The notes under the pieces: generated by a model
What the model was told of the DNA's origin: nothing
What the model saw: the letters and a program-made list of their open reading frames with translations, nothing else
Database searches by the model: none
Shown: piece by piece, positions 44,279 through 52,403 of the stretch
Position numbering within the stretch: the stretch's first letter is position 1
Layout of the letters: every line of letters begins with the position of its first letter
Translations under genes and position numbers: made by a program
Source of the DNA: Pseudoalteromonas sp. A601
GTDB lineage: Bacteria; Pseudomonadota; Gammaproteobacteria; Enterobacterales; Alteromonadaceae
Assembly: GCF_002165575.1 (NCBI RefSeq)
Contig: NZ_MXQF01000026.1
Span: 1 to 64,000, forward strand
Length of the DNA: 64,000 nucleotides
Direction: 5' to 3'

Positions 44279-45643
44279 ATGATCAATCAAGATACAATTG
44301 CAGCCCAAGCAACCGCGCCAGGACGTGGTGGTGTAGGTATTATTCGCGTTTCAGGTAGCTTAGCAAAGAGTGTTGCTGAGCAAATTATTGGTCGTTGCCC
44401 TAAAGTACGCTATGCCGACTATGTGCCATTTAAAAGCCTTGCAGGTAAACAGCTTGATCAAGGTATTGCTATTTTCTTTGCGGGCCCTAATTCATTTACC
44501 GGTGAAGATGTACTTGAGTTACAAGGTCACGGCGGCCCGGTAGTGCTAGATATGCTATTAAAGGAAATAAGCCAAATAAACGGTGTACGACTTGCCAAGC
44601 CGGGTGAATTTTCAGAACGCGCCTTCATGAACGATAAAATGGATTTAACCCAAGCTGAGGCCATTGCTGATTTAATAAATGCAACCAGTGAACAAGCAGC
44701 TAAAAGCGCCTTACAATCACTTCAGGGTGAATTTTCAAAGCATATTGAGACGCTCGTAGAAAAAGTAATTCACCTGCGTATGTATGTTGAAGCGGCGATT
44801 GATTTTCCTGATGAAGAAATCGACTTTCTATCAGACGGTAAAGTCTCAGGTGATTTAAATGCCATAATAGAGCAGCTTTACAATGTCACCAATCAAGCCA
44901 AACAAGGTAGTATTATGCGTGAAGGAATGCGTGTTGTTATTGCTGGTCGCCCTAATGCAGGTAAATCAAGCTTACTTAATGCCTTAGCTGGTAGAGAAGC
45001 CGCCATTGTCACTGAGATTGCCGGCACAACGCGTGACGTACTGAGAGAACATATCCACATTGATGGTATGCCACTACATATTATTGACACCGCCGGCCTA
45101 CGTGAAAGCCCAGACCGAGTCGAACAAATCGGTATTGAACGTGCCTGGGATGAAATAAATCAAGCTGACCGGGTGTTGTTTATGCTCGACGGTACAGACA
45201 CCACAGACACCGACCCACACGCTATTTGGCCGGAGTTTATGGCTAAGCTTCCAGACGGTATGGGGGTGACGGTGATCCGAAATAAGGCTGATTTATCAGG
45301 CGATGAAGTAGGTATGAGTGAAAACCAGCAATATCCTGTGATAAGTCTCAGTGCTAAAAATGCTGATGGTATAGAGTTAGTTCGTACTCACTTAAAGGCA
45401 TGTATTGGGTTTGATGGCGCAACGGAAGGCGGTTTTATGGCACGCCGTCGTCATTTAGATGCGTTAGACAATGCCGCCCATCATTTGCATACAGGTAAAG
45501 ACCAATTAGAGATGCATATTGCTGGTGAAATCCTGGCAGAAGAGCTGCGTTTGACGCAGCATTACCTCAATGAGATTACTGGCGAATTTACTTCTGATGA
45601 CCTGCTCGGAAAAATATTTAGCTCATTCTGTATCGGTAAATAA
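44279..45643 (+). CDS. mnmE: tRNA uridine-5-carboxymethylaminomethyl modification GTPase MnmE
   Basis: With MnmG it installs the cmnm5 group at U34 of certain tRNAs. The N-terminal folate-binding domain starts QDTIAAQATAPGRGGVGIIR; the GTPase domain has GRPNAGKSSLLN, DTAGLRES and NKAD; the terminal CIGK contains the catalytic-motif cysteine. It is 454 residues long. The last 18 bases of the gene resemble the attB site used by SGI1-type integrative elements. Its partner mnmG is at 52404. Confidence 0.97.
   Translation: MINQDTIAAQATAPGRGGVGIIRVSGSLAKSVAEQIIGRCPKVRYADYVPFKSLAGKQLDQGIAIFFAGPNSFTGEDVLELQGHGGPVVLDMLLKEISQINGVRLAKPGEFSERAFMNDKMDLTQAEAIADLINATSEQAAKSALQSLQGEFSKHIETLVEKVIHLRMYVEAAIDFPDEEIDFLSDGKVSGDLNAIIEQLYNVTNQAKQGSIMREGMRVVIAGRPNAGKSSLLNALAGREAAIVTEIAGTTRDVLREHIHIDGMPLHIIDTAGLRESPDRVEQIGIERAWDEINQADRVLFMLDGTDTTDTDPHAIWPEFMAKLPDGMGVTVIRNKADLSGDEVGMSENQQYPVISLSAKNADGIELVRTHLKACIGFDGATEGGFMARRRHLDALDNAAHHLHTGKDQLEMHIAGEILAEELRLTQHYLNEITGEFTSDDLLGKIFSSFCIGK
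45626..45643 (+). other. mnmE 3' end resembling the SGI1-type attachment site
   Basis: TTCTGTATCGGTAAATAA differs by two bases from the 18-bp trmE end TTCTGTATTGGTAAGTAA recalled as attB of Salmonella genomic island 1. No second copy was found to the right as far as mioC, and no integrase gene is present. Confidence 0.45.
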
Positions 45644-46021
45644 CAAGGTAAACCAACACCTAAATTAAGTTAAGAACCTAATTTATTGATAAATTTAATA
45701 GCTTTTTTATCTTTCAATAGTTTCCTTTAGTTTCATAATATGGGCCTCGATTGGCCCATCGACCTCTTTGTCGTAACCATTACTGGTCCACCAAATAGGA
45801 AGTTATTAAGGTTCGAAAGTAAAAAAGAGCTGATGAGCCCCCTACCAAGTCTATTTTAATAAAGAAGATTAGATTAGGGAAACAGATAAATATAGGCTTA
45901 TTTACTTTCCCGCTTGCGGGGTTCCGATTTATGGCTTTACGGGGTTTGAAAGGAGTGGTTTGGTTCAATAAATGAGAGGAAATTGTTTAAAAATAATAGA
46001 AGCGACTTGGTGAGTTTGCTA
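45644..46021. other. gene-free stretch at the left edge of the island
   Basis: It contains a hairpin TGGGCC-TCGATT-GGCCCA near 45745 and a short CCCGCTTGCGGG dyad near 45909. A 62-codon minus-strand frame is present but shows no ribosome site or family-like sequence. No integrase, repeat or tRNA was found. Confidence 0.5.
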
Positions 46022-46026
46022 TGTTA

Positions 46027-46055
46027 TTGACATACTTAAACTTTGCTCTTTGAAT
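46027..46055 (+). promoter_or_regulatory. promoter candidate of the ABC-3C-like cassette
   Basis: A perfect -35 TTGACA (46027-46032) is followed after 17 bp by TTGAAT (46050-46055). Transcription would start only a few bases before the first ATG at 46066, which has no ribosome site, so the message may be leaderless or nearly so. Confidence 0.45.
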
Positions 46056-46065
46056 AGAATAATAT

Positions 46066-47325
46066 ATGGATGTTCCAAAAAAAATAAGAGATAGCAGTGC
46101 GATAGCTTCATGGAGTGGTTTTATATATCAAGGAAAAGTTGCTCTTTATCATTGTATTAACTTACTCAACGATGAAAGTTATAGACCATGTAACTTAAAG
46201 GTAGAGTCTCTTGATGATTTTGTTATTTATAGTCAGGAAGATAAGGCTTTAAGTCTTCATCAGGTAAAAGCTAGAGTAGATAGTAAACGCTCTGCATATA
46301 ATTCAGCAATTCTACAGGCAGCTGAGATTGCAGCATATGGAATTGATGAAAATACTAAACGCTGGTTTCATGTTGCTCGTGAACTAGATGACTTTTCTCC
46401 ATTTAATCCATCCAACACTACGCAAAGCAAAGTTGAGTTTTATCGCTATAATGATGGCAACCAATATCTTCAGCTGGACCAAGTTAATGAAAAGCTTGAG
46501 AAAGTAATGCTGGACTATTTAGCAAAAGCTAAACTAAACAGCTCTCCATTACTAATACAGTATAAGCTTGCCTTGCTCTATACGTTACTTGATACAAAAG
46601 TTATATCAGCTCATTCCAAGATTCACAATGAGGGTGAAATAAAGTTTAACGCAGCTAATAAAACTCCAATTTTATTTACTGAGATTGAAGAATGTTTAAA
46701 AGCAGAAGTCCTAGGTGATACCGATGAACGCATGGTTTTGAACAGATTTAAACGCAACTTACTCGAAAGAACTGATCTCCTTATAGAAAGTAATGAAACT
46801 TCATCACAAATATCACTTATTGATATATTAGCTTGCCGAAACGCTATTGCCCACATGGATCTGTCAAAGCTGAAGAGGCTCTATTATGCTAAAAAGCCAA
46901 ATATAGCCTCTGTTACCATTGAAGGATTTAGCCATGATAGTGTAGAAAACTATATGGATATAATTGCACTTATTAGGAAATTAGTAGTTGCCCCTGATCT
47001 TCCCCATTATTACCAACAATTATTTGGCACATATCTACCAACAGCTATTCAATTAAAAAAAATCAGTGAAAAGCTATCTTTATCAGAAATACAAAACAAT
47101 GTTGAAGCATTACGAGAAAACTCAATAATTCAGGATATTTTGTACGAATATAACAATTTAATTGTTGAAATGAAGCATCCCCCTTTCCCACTCAGTGAAG
47201 CTTCGAAAATAACGGGAAAGTTTATAGATGTTTCTGAGGACGATGAAGAAAAGAACCGACTCACTAAAATTCATAACGTAAGGTTTATCTCCACGGAAGA
47301 TGCTCAAGAGGAACTAAATGATTAA
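46066..47325 (+). CDS. ABC-three-component system nuclease-like effector protein
   Basis: A 419-residue protein with no signal peptide or membrane helix. The first 75 residues resemble the Cap4/DUF4297-type PD-(D/E)XK domain: SWSGFIYQGKVAL (about 15-27), acidic residues E47 and D50/D51 in KVESLDDFVI, and LHQVK (about 64-68), which fits the E..D..QxK arrangement. The rest is an uncharacterised helical C-terminal region, as in ABC-3C effectors. The start is the first ATG, with no clear ribosome site. It overlaps the next gene by 8 bases. This family is known mainly from genomic surveys, so the nuclease activity is inferred. Confidence 0.6.
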   Translation: MDVPKKIRDSSAIASWSGFIYQGKVALYHCINLLNDESYRPCNLKVESLDDFVIYSQEDKALSLHQVKARVDSKRSAYNSAILQAAEIAAYGIDENTKRWFHVARELDDFSPFNPSNTTQSKVEFYRYNDGNQYLQLDQVNEKLEKVMLDYLAKAKLNSSPLLIQYKLALLYTLLDTKVISAHSKIHNEGEIKFNAANKTPILFTEIEECLKAEVLGDTDERMVLNRFKRNLLERTDLLIESNETSSQISLIDILACRNAIAHMDLSKLKRLYYAKKPNIASVTIEGFSHDSVENYMDIIALIRKLVVAPDLPHYYQQLFGTYLPTAIQLKKISEKLSLSEIQNNVEALRENSIIQDILYEYNNLIVEMKHPPFPLSEASKITGKFIDVSEDDEEKNRLTKIHNVRFISTEDAQEELND

Positions 47326-47995
47326 ACATATTATTCAACAAGTAGCTGAAAAGTCACCTTGTCAATTTCAACAGTTGGAGTCTCCATTTGAAGACTTAGA
47401 TTTTTATGAAGCAAAAGACCCTCGCTTCCAGCGCTTCCTTGTTGTTCTAGAAGTCAATCAGCTATGCTCTCCATCTGAGCTAAATGCTCATGTACAAAAT
47501 AAAACCCCTGAAAGCCTTCTAACAAAACCATCTTTTGCTAAGAATACTGACTTGGTTATCTTATTCAAGTTGGACGAGCTTACAGAGCTTCCGCAGCAGG
47601 AGCATAGTATTTTTGATATTGAAGAAAATGCCTATAGCCTCAAGAAACATGTTTTATATTATACAACAAAGGAACTAGACCAACTAAAGCAATACTTTGA
47701 TAGAGGTGAATACATAGATTCATTAATATCAAGCTCTGAAGCTTTTAAAAACTATAAAGAAAATCCAAACGAGGAAACTGCATTTAGCTTAACCTGCCGT
47801 CTTTTTGTCAAACTTCCTTTTTTGGCTGCTCCAATACAAGAGTCAACTTTAGAAGACGCAAATAAAATTGCAGATCAGCTGCTAAGCGAGAAGCAACTTT
47901 TAACCTTCTTCCAATCAATAGAGTTACAAATTGCTAAAGGTAGTGAATATAAAAAAGTCATGGAGGCACTGATCGATGAACAAATGGCGAATTAA
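47318..47995 (+). CDS. ABC-three-component system middle component (inferred)
   Basis: A 225-residue protein with mixed charged and helical content and no catalytic motif I can recognise. Its place between a nuclease-like gene and an SMC/Rad50-like ATPase gene, with an 8-base overlap upstream and a 20-base overlap downstream, is that of the middle component of ABC-3C systems, thought to link the ATPase to the effector. Identification rests on position and size, not on motif recognition. Its GAGG ribosome site lies inside the end of the first gene. Confidence 0.5.
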   Translation: MIKHIIQQVAEKSPCQFQQLESPFEDLDFYEAKDPRFQRFLVVLEVNQLCSPSELNAHVQNKTPESLLTKPSFAKNTDLVILFKLDELTELPQQEHSIFDIEENAYSLKKHVLYYTTKELDQLKQYFDRGEYIDSLISSSEAFKNYKENPNEETAFSLTCRLFVKLPFLAAPIQESTLEDANKIADQLLSEKQLLTFFQSIELQIAKGSEYKKVMEALIDEQMAN

Positions 47996-50309
47996 TCGAC
48001 TAAAAATAAATGGCTTTAAAGTATTCTCTTCCTTCGAAGAGCATTATGAAAGTGATCTAATCATCTATGATGGACCAAATGGATTTGGTAAAACATCTCT
48101 ATTTGATGCAAAACAGCTACTTTTCCGAGGGAAGCTACCTAGAATTGCAGCTCGATTAAAACCAGTTACCCCTAATAAACATAGCTTTAAAAGTAATCTT
48201 TATAGGCATAATGGTTATACTGGTGATATCTGTATTGTGGCTGAGCTAACTAATGGCAGCGAATCAATAAGTATTATGCGTAAAGCTGAAGCTAATGAAA
48301 TGAAGTCCAAAAAAAACAAGCCTAGTGAGTTCTCTATTTTTAAGTTATATCAACTAGTAAACTTCAATGACTGGGCTTCAGCAGAAGAAATTAAAGATGA
48401 GAATGCGTTCTGGCAACAACACTTAGGGAGTAACTTTCAAAATAATTTCGACGTATTAAACTACCTTCAGCAAGATAGCAAAGCATTGGTCATTCCAGAT
48501 GGTTGCTGCGAAGATACAACTCGAACCAAGCAAATTGAACACCTTATCAATTTAGATGAACTTGAAGCTAGAAGGGAAAATATCAGTAATCTAAAAGTTG
48601 CTCGAAAATCAGCTTACGAACAAGAACTACAAAAAAAAGACTTATTAGATGAAGAAATTACTCTACTAAAGCAGCAGCTATCTGCATCAGGAGAAGCAGC
48701 AGAATATTGCCGACTGACTACTATGGAGCCAACTCCAACCTGGGATTCAGAGGCCCCTCTAACAATTGAGCGCGTAGCTGATTACCCAAGTCAACTTGCC
48801 CAGGTGAATCTTCTTAAAACACTTATCGAGCACTCTAGCGAGATCGAGTTGCGAGAAAGAAACGGGAAGAAAAGAGCTTTCTTACAGACAGAAGAGTTTG
48901 CTTTAGCCATACGCCTTGTTCCGCATTTTCATAAACTACAAAAGTTAAAAAACTTACGTGAACAAAGAAAACCATTGAATCAAGCAATAACCATTGCCAA
49001 AAAAAGCGCAACTGAACTAAAAGAAATTGACTTGCCACCACTCAAACAATCGTTGGCAGATCAGTTCGATGACTTTTGTGAGCTAGTTAAGAGTAAAGAA
49101 CAACTGCAAACCTACCAAGGTAAAATAGAGGAAACAAAGAACAAAACTCTAGAGTTAATAAATCGATTAAAAGCAGCTATTAATCAAGATGAGGCTCACT
49201 GTCCTCTGTGTGGTTTTGATTACAATGAACAAAAATTACTCATTGATGCAATAGATATCCAAACAAAAAAAATTGAAAGAGAGCTTGATATAAATGGGCA
49301 AAAAGTAGCTAGCTATACGCAAAAAATTAGTATAGCCCTACAAACACTACTTCCAAAACTTGAACAACAACTAGTTAAAATAGATACAGAGTTCAACCCA
49401 GTGCTACTTCGTGAATTGGAGTTGAATGAGCACCTATCACCGCGTCTAATCAAAATCGCAGAACGTATTCAAAACCTAAATATTACACTCCCAACTGAAT
49501 ACTTAGAAACCCCACAGGAAAAAACAGAACAAGTTGAGATTGTGCGTCAACAAATACAATCGTCATTTGAAGCTGAAAGCGACTTACTTTCAGAGCAGGT
49601 TTTAGCTTTCTATCATAGTACTTTTCGTAACTCTGAAGAGCTTAAGGTTATAACTCAGGATTTAATTGAAAAGAAATTAGCTTATCTACATAACGAGCAC
49701 AACAAACTCATCAGTAAAACACATGAAAAAAAACTAATAGCTTTCAACCAATCCAAAGCAAGGTTAGAGGCTATTAGCAAGGTAGAGAATAAGTTAAAAG
49801 AAACTGAAAAACAGCTCAATTTAGCTCGTAATACATATATAAACAAAACACTTGGAGAGATTGAGCTACTGTTTCACATATACAGTGGACGTTTATTACA
49901 AAACATGCAGACTGGATTAGGTATTTTTTTAGAGCGAACTGAGGGAACTCAAAAAGATACTCCTTTGCAGTTTAAAACAGTAAAGGGGAATGAACACGAT
50001 GCTGTTCTCTCTATGAGCAGCGGGCAAATCAGCGCCTTAGCACTAGCTTTATTTCTTGCTCTTAACAAAAAATATGCAGAAACAGCCTTTGTTTTCATTG
50101 ATGATCCTACGCAGTGTATGGATGAAATCAATATAGCATCTCTCAGTGATTTATTAAGAGTAGAATTTCGAGATAGACAAGTAATAATGTCAACCCATGA
50201 ACAAGACATAGCTAACTATTTGATATACCGCTACGGTAAAGCAGGATTATCACATAAAAAAATAAATCTTTTGAAGAAACATAGAGATGAATATATTAAT
50301 AACTTTTAA
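47976..50309 (+). CDS. Rad50/SMC-like ABC ATPase of an ABC-three-component system
   Basis: A 777-residue ATPase of the SMC/RecF/Rad50 group. Walker A is GPNGFGKTS (about 33-41), a long coiled coil follows, and a CPLC pair (C409 and C412) sits near the centre like a zinc hook. The C-terminal part has the ABC signature SMSSGQISALALALF (about 678-692), Walker B FVFIDDPTQCMDE (about 705-717) and the H-loop histidine in MSTHEQD (about 738-744). A GGAGG site precedes the start, which overlaps the previous gene by 20 bases. It probably senses or remodels DNA ends or structures and controls the effector. Confidence 0.8.
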   Translation: MNKWRINRLKINGFKVFSSFEEHYESDLIIYDGPNGFGKTSLFDAKQLLFRGKLPRIAARLKPVTPNKHSFKSNLYRHNGYTGDICIVAELTNGSESISIMRKAEANEMKSKKNKPSEFSIFKLYQLVNFNDWASAEEIKDENAFWQQHLGSNFQNNFDVLNYLQQDSKALVIPDGCCEDTTRTKQIEHLINLDELEARRENISNLKVARKSAYEQELQKKDLLDEEITLLKQQLSASGEAAEYCRLTTMEPTPTWDSEAPLTIERVADYPSQLAQVNLLKTLIEHSSEIELRERNGKKRAFLQTEEFALAIRLVPHFHKLQKLKNLREQRKPLNQAITIAKKSATELKEIDLPPLKQSLADQFDDFCELVKSKEQLQTYQGKIEETKNKTLELINRLKAAINQDEAHCPLCGFDYNEQKLLIDAIDIQTKKIERELDINGQKVASYTQKISIALQTLLPKLEQQLVKIDTEFNPVLLRELELNEHLSPRLIKIAERIQNLNITLPTEYLETPQEKTEQVEIVRQQIQSSFEAESDLLSEQVLAFYHSTFRNSEELKVITQDLIEKKLAYLHNEHNKLISKTHEKKLIAFNQSKARLEAISKVENKLKETEKQLNLARNTYINKTLGEIELLFHIYSGRLLQNMQTGLGIFLERTEGTQKDTPLQFKTVKGNEHDAVLSMSSGQISALALALFLALNKKYAETAFVFIDDPTQCMDEINIASLSDLLRVEFRDRQVIMSTHEQDIANYLIYRYGKAGLSHKKINLLKKHRDEYINNF

Positions 50310-50379
50310 GGCGGATTCCCTGCGAGTCGCCCGTCGAGGCCACTGCTCATGATGCCTCGACATCCAATCCGCCTTAAAA
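50304..50379. repeat. long compound hairpin at the end of the ABC-3C cassette
   Basis: TTTTAAGGCGGATT (50304-50317) pairs perfectly with AATCCGCCTTAAAA (50366-50379), and GTCGAGGC (50333-50340) pairs with GCCTCGAC (50354-50361) inside the loop. It begins in the stop codon of the ATPase gene. It is too large and lacks a T run on the plus strand for a usual terminator; it may be an end of the island, a cruciform-forming site or an RNA-processing structure. Confidence 0.75.
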
Positions 50380-50384
50380 AGTTG

Positions 50385-50941
50385 CAGGGCCAGAAGAGGT
50401 TTGAGCGCATAAAAAAGGTGTTGCAACCTCTGATCACTGTGATAATTTTAATTATGAACTAGCTCGAAATGAGTATAAAGATAAAGGGCCTATTTCACTG
50501 CCCGCAACACGTTCCTGAGGAGCTGCATTCGCAGCATTATGGGTCATACGACCAATCAACCCCCTATAAACAACACAAATATAAACCACAGTAGTTCGCG
50601 CTGTATTTCAACAGAAATCACACGGCTCAGCTTTGTTGCTTTAGATCAGTTAGTCTTTTTTGTTACGACAATATGCTCGGATACGCACCGTTTTGTGATT
50701 TTCTCTATACTTTCAAATCAAATTTTAAACTCAAAAGGGAGGTAAAATGTACAAATGAGAGTATCGTTTTTAACAACTGGTAAGCTGGTGGAAAAGTATT
50801 ACAGGAGAAGATTACACTAGCTCGTGCAAAGAAAATGGTGAACAAGGTTCGTGTCAGTACCTTTAAGTCAACATGGATTAGCACAATTTTTACTAATACA
50901 TGCGAAACTGTTATCTGAAAATTAGAAAAACTTACATTCAA
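50385..50941. other. gene-free right part of the island
   Basis: About 550 bases. I see a short AGAGGTT...AACCTCT dyad, a GCTGCATTCGCAGC hairpin near 50521 and the short frame MRVSFLTTGKLVEKYYRR near 50755, which looks like a remnant. No intact gene, transposase or integrase is supported. Confidence 0.5.
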
Positions 50942-51525
50942 AAAGCTAAAAATTGACTATTAATAGTGCTTTAGATCTCGATCTGTAAAATTTGTTATCC
51001 ACAATTGCTGCTGATCGAGCCTTATTTAGCTGAACGAGGAATAAATAACTAATTAATTTTAGCTCTGCCCCTCTGATTTGTTCAATAAAACCACAAAAAT
51101 GCACTTAATTTGTAATTTTAAGTCGATTACTAATAAATTTACAGTTTTATTAAAATCCATAGCCTAACAAAATGATCGTTATCAACAAGCTTTCTATCCA
51201 CAATCAAATATAGAACGTCAAAGCACTTAAAAAATCGCAATTAAGATTAACGACGGAATTAAAGATCAAAAGCTTAGGCCTTATAACTGGCAATAACATA
51301 ATTAAAGGACATAGCTTTCTTACTATTTATCAACAGCTTGATCATAAGATTACAATTAGGAATATATTATTTTATATAACAAAATCATAAACTTAATGCA
51401 TCACCAATTTTATTGTATAATTTTACACCATAAAAACTTATACAAAGATCGATTATCTACTTTACTGCACAATAAACTTGTTTATCATAACCATCAAATC
51501 TAGCAGGAAAGCGATCAAGAAAAAC
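50942..51525. promoter_or_regulatory. mioC upstream region with DnaA boxes
   Basis: A consensus DnaA box TTATCCACA lies at 50995-51003, a CTATCCACA-type box near 51194, and TTATCAACA at 51179-51187 and 51327-51335. GATC sites and AT-rich stretches are frequent. In E. coli the mioC promoter carries a DnaA box and is part of the origin neighbourhood; the same is inferred here. Confidence 0.65.
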
Positions 51526-51981
51526 ATGTATTCAGTAAACATTATTATCGGTAGTCAAATGGGATCTGCAGAATATGTAGGTGAACAACTAGCCGAGCAG
51601 TTAATATCGCAAGGGATCACCACTGAAGTACATGATCAACCTGACTTTTCACAAATAGATCAAGAAAACACTATTTGGCTATTATGCACCTCAACATATG
51701 GTGCGGGTGACTACCCTGAAAACCTATTACCCTTTATTAATGATCTTAACCAAGTTGATGATCTAAAAGGACTAAAATTTAGTGTTATTGGCCTCGGTGA
51801 TACCAGTTACGATACCTACAACCTAGCTGGTCGTAATTTAGAACAACTACTTATAAGTAAAGGAGCTGAGTGTACAGCACCAAGGTTAGAACTGAATATT
51901 TTGGATGAAGAGCTACCAGAAGACACAGCTTTAGCCTGGTTACCTGAGTGGATCGAAATAAACAATCTTAAAACACAGTGA
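51526..51981 (+). CDS. mioC: flavodoxin-like protein MioC
   Basis: A 151-residue FMN-binding flavodoxin-like protein, reported in E. coli to support biotin synthase. The phosphate-binding loop is GSQMGSAEYV near the start, and STYGAGDYPENL and GLGDTSYDTYN complete the FMN site. The ATG at 51526 is chosen since the first 16 codons of the longer frame are basic and unrelated to the family. It lies upstream of oriC and is transcribed towards it, as in E. coli. Confidence 0.9.
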   Translation: MYSVNIIIGSQMGSAEYVGEQLAEQLISQGITTEVHDQPDFSQIDQENTIWLLCTSTYGAGDYPENLLPFINDLNQVDDLKGLKFSVIGLGDTSYDTYNLAGRNLEQLLISKGAECTAPRLELNILDEELPEDTALAWLPEWIEINNLKTQ

Positions 51982-52403
51982 TCTAATGCAACTCCACCAG
52001 CTAAAGTTATACACAATTTATCTATAATTTAGATCGAATTGTGGATAAGCTATGATCTAATTGCGTTTTAAAGGGGTGTTATCCATTGGATAAGATCCGA
52101 AGTTAAACCCCCTGTGTATAAATAGCCTTTTTGATCAGAGCTTATATCTATCTTGATCCGATCATATAAACACCTTTAGATCAGATCTAACGTTATGTTT
52201 TTAATTATAAACTAAACCTTATCAACAGAAATGGCGATCACTAGTAGTAATAGAAATAAAAGATCTCTTTAAAAGATCCTTTATATTATTAGAGATCACT
52301 TACTTAGATCTTGGCGAGAGTTTAATCATTTATCTTCTGTCAATTTATAGGTAGAATACGTTCCCCTTGGTAGTTTGCTGGTTGATTTAAGTAGGATCCT
52401 GAA
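51980..52403. other. oriC: chromosomal replication origin oriC
   Basis: The region between mioC and mnmG has 15 GATC sites in about 416 bases, far above chance. DnaA boxes: TTATACACA at 52007-52015, TTATCCACA on the minus strand at 52040-52048, TTATCCATT at 52079-52087, TTATACACA on the minus strand at 52113-52121 and TTATCAACA at 52219-52227. Two tandem 13-mers, GATCTCTTTAAAA (52262-52274) and GATCCTTTATATT (52275-52287), form a DNA-unwinding element like the E. coli L/M/R 13-mers. The position is that of E. coli oriC. Dam/SeqA-type control is suggested by the GATC density. Confidence 0.92.

Noticed and set aside
45780..45968. 62-codon gene on the minus strand between mnmE and the cassette
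   Set aside because: No ribosome site, no family-like sequence and overlap with small dyads; more likely a chance frame.
50304..50384. Integron attC site
   Set aside because: The arms are long and symmetric, but the outer ends lack the GTTRRRY and RYYYAAC core sites and no integrase is present.
50539..50745. 68-codon plus-strand gene right of the cassette
   Set aside because: Low-complexity start, no family signal and no coupling to neighbours; probably chance.
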